5,605 nt of DNA from Pseudomonadota bacterium (lineage in GTDB: Bacteria > Pseudomonadota > Alphaproteobacteria > Acetobacterales > Acetobacteraceae). Each line of letters begins with the position of its first letter. Within the stretch, counting starts at the first letter, position 1. Location: the NCBI GenBank assembly GCA_021819535.1, contig JAKAQU010000213.1:1-5605 (forward strand), given 5' to 3'. The notes below the pieces were generated by a model that worked only from the letters and a program-made list of their open reading frames with translations, did no database searches and was not told where the DNA came from. Below are positions 1 through 4,610 of the stretch, piece by piece. The position numbers and the translations under genes are program-made.

Positions 1-1
1 G

Positions 2-322
2 ATGACCGGCGGGGCCGCGCGCTCGGCGACGGCCCGCCATATTCTCGCCTCCGTCCTCGCGCGCCCGGTGAGCACGATCGACCAGCCCGAGGCCGGCAGC
101 GCGGGTGCGGCGATGATCGCGGCGCTCGCGACCGGAATCTATCCCGATATGAAACAATGTGTCGTGGACTGGGTTTTGCCGCGTCTCAAGGCGCCTCTTC
201 CGCCCGATGCGGCGCTCGTTCCGCGCTATGACGCGCTCTTTCCCCTCTATCGCCAATCCTGCGCCGCGATGATGCCGATTTGGCGGGGGTTTGCCTCGGG
301 CAAGGACACACACACGCAATGA
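2..322 (+). CDS. FGGY-family carbohydrate kinase, C-terminal fragment (5' end outside window)
   Basis: These are the last 106 or so codons of a sugar kinase whose beginning lies left of the window; the ATG at position 2 is internal, not a start. The FGGY signs are the GGAARS segment (residues 3-8 of the visible part), which in this family sits at the nucleotide-binding cleft of the C-terminal domain, followed by a helix with RHILASVLARPV and then EAGSAGAAMIAALATGIYPDM (about 30-50). This order is typical of XylB/AraB/LsrK-like kinases. Such enzymes transfer the ATP gamma-phosphate to a ketose or polyol hydroxyl in the cytoplasm. The substrate cannot be told, because the N-terminal sugar-binding domain is missing. 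The last residues, GKDTHTQ, are encoded by the start of a tandem repeat that continues into the next gene. The stop is TGA at 320-322. The family call is firm; the specificity is unknown. Confidence 0.88.
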   Translation: MTGGAARSATARHILASVLARPVSTIDQPEAGSAGAAMIAALATGIYPDMKQCVVDWVLPRLKAPLPPDAALVPRYDALFPLYRQSCAAMMPIWRGFASGKDTHTQ

Positions 323-353
323 CGCACACACGCAATGACGCACGCAATGACGA
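310..353 (+). repeat. Tandem repeat across the kinase/dehydrogenase junction (16 bp, 16 bp, 12 bp)
   Basis: The 16-mer acacacgcaatgacgc occurs at 310-325 and again, perfectly, at 326-341. A shorter copy, acgcaatgacga, follows at 342-353; it lacks the leading acac and differs in its last base. Every copy contains ATGA. The first supplies the kinase stop (TGA 320-322); the second and third supply in-frame ATGs for the dehydrogenase (335 and 347). A fourth, out-of-frame ATGA sits at 354-357. The array looks like slippage-type expansion of a former ATGA stop/start overlap. There is no good Shine-Dalgarno sequence in it, so the dehydrogenase is probably translated by coupling from the kinase. Confidence 0.93.
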
Positions 354-1402
354 ATGAGAGCGCTCCCTGCGAGATCGCCATCATCGGCGACCGCTTCATG
401 CTGCCGGGGATGTTCGCAGACCATATTCGCGAGATTTGTGGCGCGCGCGCTGTTCTTCGCACGCTTTGTCTCCCCTGGCCGGACGAGCCGATGGAACATG
501 GCTATGCCCGGCCCGGTCTCGATGGGCTCAAGGAATATCAGGGCGATCCCGAGGAGATCGTCGATTTCATCGGCGGCGCCGAGGTGCTGGTCACACATCT
601 CGCCCCGGTTTCGGCCGGGATGCTGGAACGCCTCTCAGGCTTGAAGCTGATCGCGGTCTCGCGCGGCGGGCCGGTCAATATCGACCTCGCTGCCGCGCGC
701 GCGGCGGGCGTTCGCGTCGTCAATACGCCGGGGCGCAATGCCGGCGCGGTCGCCGAATTCGCGATCGGCGCCATCCTCGCCGAAACCCGGCTGATCCGCG
801 CCGGCCACGAGGCGCTGCGTCGCGGCGAGTGGCGGGGCGATCTCTATCGCGCCGACCGCACCGGGCGCGAATTGTCGGAAATGACGGTCGGCGTCATCGG
901 CTATGGCCAGATCGGAAGCCGCGTCGTGCGGCTGTTGCGCGCCTTCGGCTGCCGCATCCTGGTCGCCGATCCTTATGTGCAGCTCTCCGCCGCCGATCGC
1001 GAGGATGGCGTTCTCCATGTCGCGCTCGATGAACTTCTCGCGCAGGCGGACGTGATCACCCTTCATGCGCGGGTGACGGCGGAGACGACCGGCTTCATCG
1101 GCGGCGCGCAGTTCGCGGCAATGAAGCCGGGCGCGATCTTCGTCAATACCGCGCGCGGGCCGATGGTTGATTACGATGCGCTCTATGAGGCGCTCAGCTC
1201 CGGCCATCTCGGCGGCGCGATGCTGGAGACGTTCGCGATCGAGCCGGTGCCGGCGGACTGGCCGCTCCTCAAGCTGCCGAACGTGACCTTGACGCCGCAT
1301 ATCGCCGGCGCCTCGGTGAAAACCATCACCATCGCCGCGCAAGCCTGCGCCGAGGAAATCAGGCGCTATCTCGCCGGCGAGCCGCCGGTCAATCCGTGCT
1401 GA
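335..1402 (+). CDS. NAD-dependent D-isomer-specific 2-hydroxyacid dehydrogenase
   Basis: This 355-residue cytoplasmic oxidoreductase interconverts a D-2-hydroxyacid and a 2-oxoacid using NAD(H). The N-terminal substrate-binding part (about 12-110, IAIIGDRFMLPG at 14-25) is followed by the Rossmann domain. VGVIGYGQIG gives the GxGxxG loop (Gly189, Gly191, Gly194), and Asp212 at the end of the next strand favours NAD over NADP. The family triad is complete: Arg274 in NTARG, Glu303 in the IEP segment and His322 in LTPHIAG. The usual LDVF motif reads LETF (297-300). The substrate cannot be assigned; hydroxypyruvate or glyoxylate reductase and phosphoglycerate dehydrogenase are relatives, not calls. 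Starts at 335 and 347 are both in frame and both lie in tandem repeat copies. Starting at 347 removes only four residues and is equally plausible. The next gene begins after a 10-base gap. Confidence 0.93.
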   Translation: MTHAMTNESAPCEIAIIGDRFMLPGMFADHIREICGARAVLRTLCLPWPDEPMEHGYARPGLDGLKEYQGDPEEIVDFIGGAEVLVTHLAPVSAGMLERLSGLKLIAVSRGGPVNIDLAAARAAGVRVVNTPGRNAGAVAEFAIGAILAETRLIRAGHEALRRGEWRGDLYRADRTGRELSEMTVGVIGYGQIGSRVVRLLRAFGCRILVADPYVQLSAADREDGVLHVALDELLAQADVITLHARVTAETTGFIGGAQFAAMKPGAIFVNTARGPMVDYDALYEALSSGHLGGAMLETFAIEPVPADWPLLKLPNVTLTPHIAGASVKTITIAAQACAEEIRRYLAGEPPVNPC

Positions 1403-1405
1403 GGA
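1401..1405 (+). promoter_or_regulatory. Ribosome binding site for the first class II aldolase
   Basis: GAGGA lies seven bases before the ATG at 1413 and overlaps the final bases of the dehydrogenase TGA stop (1400-1402). It is the clearest Shine-Dalgarno sequence in the window and fixes the aldolase start. Confidence 0.75.
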
Positions 1406-1412
1406 CATCATC

Positions 1413-2099
1413 ATGAAACATCGCAAGGAACGTGAGGCGCTCGTCGCTGCCTGCCAGCAGATGAACGCGCTCGGCATCAATCAGGGCACATCGGGCAATA
1501 TCAGCCTTCGCGCCGGGGACGTGATGCTGATTTCGCCCTCTGCCCTTCCCTATGATCAGATGCGGGCGGAGGATGTCGTCGAAATGCCGCTCGCCGGCGA
1601 ATATGGGGTATCGCATGGCGCGATGAAGCCTTCGACCGAATGGCGGTTTCACCTCGACATCATGAAATCCCGGCCCGAGGCCGGCGCCATCGTGCATGCG
1701 CACCCGACCCATTGCACGACGCTTGCGATCGCGCGGAAACCGATCCCCGCGTGCCACTATATGATTGCGGCCTTCGGCGGCACCGATGTGCGCTGCGCGC
1801 CCTATGCGACGTTCGGCACCAAGGAACTCTCGGAGCACGCGCTCACTGCGCTCGCAGGGCGGCATGCCTGTCTCCTCGCCAATCACGGCATGATCGTCGT
1901 CGGCACATCGCTCGCCAAGGCGATGTGGCTCGCCGTCGAGTTGGAGACCATCGCGCGGCAATACGTGCTGAGCCTTCTGATCGGCGGCCCGGTTTTGCTG
2001 AGTGATGAAGACATCGCGGCGACGGCGGCGAAATTCGCGACCTATGGCGTGCAGGATGCGCCGCCGCCGGCCGGGGCGAAGATCGCCCGGGCGTCCTGA
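1413..2099 (+). CDS. Class II aldolase, L-fuculose-1-phosphate aldolase type
   Basis: At 228 residues this has the usual length of FucA/AraD-type zinc aldolases and epimerases. These cytoplasmic enzymes split (or epimerise) a phosphorylated ketose, typically releasing dihydroxyacetone phosphate and an aldehyde. The zinc site is visible and complete: His95 and His97 in VHAHPTH, and His158 in LLANHGMIVVG. Glu76 in KPSTEW is the position of the catalytic acid/base. TSGNIS (26-31), SPS (41-43) and Ser74-Thr75 match the phosphate-binding loops of FucA. The start has a good ribosome binding site, and the stop overlaps the glpD start by one base (TGATG at 2097-2101), implying coupled translation. 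Substrate candidates in this family include fuculose-, ribulose- and xylulose-1-phosphates; the sequence does not decide between them, so I give no gene symbol. Confidence 0.93.
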   Translation: MKHRKEREALVAACQQMNALGINQGTSGNISLRAGDVMLISPSALPYDQMRAEDVVEMPLAGEYGVSHGAMKPSTEWRFHLDIMKSRPEAGAIVHAHPTHCTTLAIARKPIPACHYMIAAFGGTDVRCAPYATFGTKELSEHALTALAGRHACLLANHGMIVVGTSLAKAMWLAVELETIARQYVLSLLIGGPVLLSDEDIAATAAKFATYGVQDAPPPAGAKIARAS

Positions 2100-3589
2100 T
2101 GGCCGAGCCCTACGATCTTCTCGTCATCGGCGGCGGCGTCAATGGCGCCGGCATCGCGCGCGACGCGGCGGGGCGCGGCTTGTCGGTCTTGCTGTGCGAA
2201 AAAGGCGATCTCGCGCAGGGAACCTCCTCGCGTTCGGGCAAGCTCATCCATGGCGGCCTGCGCTATCTCGAATATTACGAATTCCGCCTGGTGCGCGAGG
2301 CGCTGATCGAGCGCGAGGTCTTGTTGCGCGCAGCCCCCCACATCGTCTGGCCGATGCGTTTCGTCCTGCCCCATAGCCGCGAGCAGCGCCCGGCCTGGAT
2401 GATCCGCCTCGGTCTTTTCCTCTATGATCATCTCGGCGGGCGGAAGCGTTTGCCGGGCACGCGGCGGCTCGATCTCCGGCGCGCGCCGGAGGGCGAGCCG
2501 GTTCGCGAAACCTATCGCCTCGCCTTCGAATATTCCGATTGCTGGGTCGAGGATGCGCGCCTCGTCGTGTTGAATGCGCTCGATGCGGGTGCGCGTGGCG
2601 CCGATATCCGGGTGCAGACCGAGCTTCTCTCCGCGCGGCGGGCGGGTGGTCTCTGGCAGGCTTTATTGCGCAGCCCCGATGGCGGGATGGCCGAGGTTGC
2701 GGCGCGCGGGATGGTGAACGCGGCCGGGCCGTGGGTCGAGAAAATCCTCACCGGCGCGATCGGCGCCAATACGCCGCGCCGCGTGCGGCTGGTCAAGGGG
2801 AGCCACATCGTGGTCCCGAAATTCTGGCAGGGATCTCACGCCTATCTTCTGCAGAACGATGACAAGCGCGTGATCTTCGTCAATCCCTATGAAGACGATC
2901 TCTGCCTGATCGGCACCACCGACATTCCCTATGAGGGAAAGATCGACGATGTCGCGATCGATGATGACGAGCGCGATTATCTCTGCCGCGCCGTCAGCCG
3001 CTATATGCGAAAGGAACTCCGCCCCTCCGATATCGTGCAGGAATTCTCCGGCGTGCGGCCGCTCTATGACGACCGCGCCGACAATCCCTCGGCGGTGACG
3101 CGCGATTACGTGTTCGATCTCGAAGCCCCCTCGGGGGGCGCCCCGCTTCTTTCGGTTTTCGGCGGCAAGATCACGACGTTTCGCAAGCTTGCGGAGCACG
3201 CCCTCCTCAAACTCAAACCCTTTTTCCCGCATATGCAAAGCACCTGGACCGATCGCGCGCCCCTCCCTGGCGGCGATATGGAAGATGCGCTCTTCGCGCC
3301 CTGGGCGGAGGCGTTCGCTCGCCGCTTTTCTTTTCTGCCACCGCCGCTCGCCCGCCATTATGCGCGGCAATATGGCACGCGCGCGCTCGCTCTCCTCGAC
3401 GGGGCGAAGACGCTCGACGATCTCGGGCAATATTTCGGCGGCTTGCTCTATGCGCGCGAGGCCGATTTTCTCATGCGCACCGAATGGGCGATGACGGCCG
3501 AGGACATTCTCGAACGCCGCACCAAGCATCTTCTCCATCTCACGCCCGCGCAACGCGACGCCTTCGCCGCCTGGATGGCCAGGGCATGA
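2099..3589 (+). CDS. glpD: Aerobic glycerol-3-phosphate dehydrogenase (FAD, quinone-linked)
   Basis: This 496-residue flavoprotein oxidises sn-glycerol 3-phosphate to dihydroxyacetone phosphate and passes electrons to ubiquinone, as a peripheral protein on the inner face of the cytoplasmic membrane. It aligns in mind with E. coli GlpD (501 residues) along its whole length. The FAD-binding start is VIGGGVNGAGIARDAAGRG (9-27), with Glu34 at the ribose-binding position, then KLIHGGLRYLE (48-58). FEYSDCW and KGSHIVVP follow. SGVRPL contains Arg320 and FGGK contains Lys357, the counterparts of the substrate-site Arg317 and Lys354 of E. coli. The C-terminal domain has LARHYARQYG and ERRTKHLLHL. The common SSKLIHGG reads SGKLIHGG here (Gly47), a mild change. 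A related possibility is the erythritol-phosphate dehydrogenase EryB, a GlpD homologue, so the true substrate could be another polyol phosphate. The start overlaps the previous stop; the C-terminal codons form part of a 14-bp tandem duplication. Confidence 0.94.
   Translation: MAEPYDLLVIGGGVNGAGIARDAAGRGLSVLLCEKGDLAQGTSSRSGKLIHGGLRYLEYYEFRLVREALIEREVLLRAAPHIVWPMRFVLPHSREQRPAWMIRLGLFLYDHLGGRKRLPGTRRLDLRRAPEGEPVRETYRLAFEYSDCWVEDARLVVLNALDAGARGADIRVQTELLSARRAGGLWQALLRSPDGGMAEVAARGMVNAAGPWVEKILTGAIGANTPRRVRLVKGSHIVVPKFWQGSHAYLLQNDDKRVIFVNPYEDDLCLIGTTDIPYEGKIDDVAIDDDERDYLCRAVSRYMRKELRPSDIVQEFSGVRPLYDDRADNPSAVTRDYVFDLEAPSGGAPLLSVFGGKITTFRKLAEHALLKLKPFFPHMQSTWTDRAPLPGGDMEDALFAPWAEAFARRFSFLPPPLARHYARQYGTRALALLDGAKTLDDLGQYFGGLLYAREADFLMRTEWAMTAEDILERRTKHLLHLTPAQRDAFAAWMARA
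2474..2491. repeat. Perfect 18-bp GC palindrome inside glpD
   Basis: ctccggcgcgcgccggag equals its own reverse complement. It encodes the variable stretch around LRRAPEGE between two conserved GlpD blocks. No promoter-like or terminator-like context surrounds it. In a genome this GC-rich, and with frequent Arg/Ala/Pro codons, it may be chance; it is listed because it is exact. Confidence 0.6.
3125..3139. repeat. Short GC-only hairpin inside glpD
   Basis: gccccc at 3125-3130 pairs perfectly with gggggc at 3134-3139 across a three-base loop. It encodes the APSGGA turn just before the conserved PLLSVFGGK block, a place where the family varies. A moderately T-rich stretch (3147-3160) follows, but it is not a continuous U tract and the reading frame continues. 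I therefore do not call it a terminator, though it could slow RNA polymerase or ribosomes. Confidence 0.5.
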
Positions 3590-3605
3590 GCGCCAGGGCA
3601 TGAGC
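3578..3605 (+). repeat. Perfect 14-bp tandem duplication at the glpD/second-aldolase junction
   Basis: gccagggcatgagc occurs twice back to back, at 3578-3591 and 3592-3605, with no mismatch. Each copy contains ATGA. The TGA of the first (3587-3589) ends glpD, and the ATG of the second (3600-3602) begins the next gene. Removing one copy would recreate a standard four-base ATGA overlap of the two genes, so a recent duplication that separated them is the simplest history. Confidence 0.95.
3586..3603 (+). other. Possible five-codon coupling mini-ORF (MSARA)
   Basis: The ATG left in the first duplication copy overlaps the glpD stop as ATGA. It reads five codons and ends at TGA 3601-3603, which in turn overlaps the ATG of the following aldolase as ATGA. 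A ribosome that restarts at the glpD stop would thus be delivered to the next start. This geometry follows automatically because the 14-base unit plus one is a multiple of three. Translation of the mini-ORF is inference; the reading frame itself is visible. Confidence 0.3.
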
Positions 3606-4610
3606 GACATCAGGGAAAATCCGGAATTCGCCGCCCTTCTTCGCTACAGTGCCGCGATCGGCGCCGATGCCGCGCTGGTTCAGGGCGCGGGCGGCAATGT
3701 TTCGCTCAAGATCGGCGATGGCTCGGGCGATACATTATGGGTCAAGGCGTCCGGCACCTGGCTTCTCGAGGCGGAGAGGAGAGACATCATGGTGCCGGTG
3801 GCGCTCGCCCCGCTCCAGGAGGCGATCGCGGCCAGCGATGAGGCCGCGATCGAGGATCTCAGGCGCTTCGTGCGCATGGAGAAGAACCGCGCCGGCCTTC
3901 GCCCCTCGATCGAGACCACCCTGCACGCGCTGTTGCCGCATCCGGTCGTCGTCCATGTGCATTGCGTCGAGACCATCGCCTGGGCCTGCCGCAATGATGC
4001 GGAGGCAGCGCTCGCGCCGCTGCTCGCCGGGATCGCCTTCGCGTTCATCCCCTATGTCCGCCCGGGCGCGCCCTTGACCCGCGTCATCGCGGCCCGCCTC
4101 GGGGATGCGCCTGGTGCGATCGATGTTCTCGTCCTCGGCAATCATGGCCTCGTCGTCGGCGCAGCAACGGTCGCCGCGGCCGGGCGCCTGATCGCCGAGG
4201 TGGCAGGGCGTCTTCGCCGCCGCCCGCGCCCGCCGCCCTTTCCACGCGCACTTCCCGATTATGCGCAGTACCGCCCGGCCAAGGATCCGATGGTCCATGC
4301 CATCGCGACCGACGCGCTTTCGCTTGCGGTCGCGCGTCGCGGCTCGCTCTATCCCGATCACGTCATTTTTCTCGGGCCCGGCATAGCCGAGACGACGGCG
4401 GGCGACCCCGTGATGCTGGTGCTGCCCGGGCGCGGCGTTCTCCTGCGCGAGGATGCCTCGGGCGGCGCGCTCGCGCTCGCGCGCTGCCTCGCCGATGTCA
4501 CCGCCCGCCTTGCCCCCGACGAGCCACTCCGCCCCTTGAGCGCAGACCAGGAGCGGGAACTGCTCGGCTGGGATGCCGAGCAATACCGCAAAACGCAGGA
4601 TCGGCGGTGA
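3600..4610 (+). CDS. Class II aldolase/adducin-domain protein, RhaD-like, stand-alone
   Basis: This 336-residue protein has an N-terminal class II aldolase domain (about 1-205) resembling the aldolase part of RhaD-type bifunctional rhamnulose-1-phosphate aldolase/dehydrogenases. QGAGGNVSLK (28-37) with LWVKASGTWL (46-55) forms the substrate and phosphate loops. SIETTLHALLPH carries Glu105; HVHC carries His119 and His121; GNHGLVV carries His182. The catalytic acid and the three zinc ligands are therefore all present. A proline/arginine-rich linker (about 203-217) leads to a C-terminal region (about 220-336) ending in LGWDAEQYRK, which recalls the segment that links the two halves in the bifunctional enzymes. 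The short-chain dehydrogenase half itself is absent, because the gene stops and the kinase follows. The likely role is cleavage of a phosphorylated ketose; the substrate is unknown. The start at 3600 lies in the second copy of the 14-bp duplication and has no well-placed Shine-Dalgarno sequence. The stop overlaps the next GTG (GTGA, 4607-4610). Confidence 0.88.
   Translation: MSDIRENPEFAALLRYSAAIGADAALVQGAGGNVSLKIGDGSGDTLWVKASGTWLLEAERRDIMVPVALAPLQEAIAASDEAAIEDLRRFVRMEKNRAGLRPSIETTLHALLPHPVVVHVHCVETIAWACRNDAEAALAPLLAGIAFAFIPYVRPGAPLTRVIAARLGDAPGAIDVLVLGNHGLVVGAATVAAAGRLIAEVAGRLRRRPRPPPFPRALPDYAQYRPAKDPMVHAIATDALSLAVARRGSLYPDHVIFLGPGIAETTAGDPVMLVLPGRGVLLREDASGGALALARCLADVTARLAPDEPLRPLSADQERELLGWDAEQYRKTQDRR
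4597..4600 (+). promoter_or_regulatory. Ribosome binding site for the second FGGY kinase
   Basis: AGGA lies six bases before the GTG at 4607, inside the 3' end of the upstream aldolase gene. It supports GTG as the start, although no ATG is available nearby in that frame. Confidence 0.6.

Noticed and set aside
310..353. CRISPR-like array or transposon end.
   Set aside because: The units are directly abutting, only 12-16 bp, without spacers. No inverted ends or transposase are present.
319..357. 12-codon ORF starting at the first ATG of the junction repeat, considered as a regulatory leader peptide.
   Set aside because: It has no ribosome binding site, no run of a single regulatory amino acid and no downstream attenuator. 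It is explained by duplication of the stop/start segment.
436..1032. Alternative forward frames inside the dehydrogenase (436-1032, 354-644).
   Set aside because: They are arginine-rich, low-complexity shadows of a gene with complete catalytic motifs. The ATGs are fortuitous.
3125..3160. GC hairpin followed by T-rich DNA, considered as an intrinsic terminator.
   Set aside because: It lies inside an intact, conserved glpD, and the T-rich stretch is broken by C and G. Genes downstream continue the operon.
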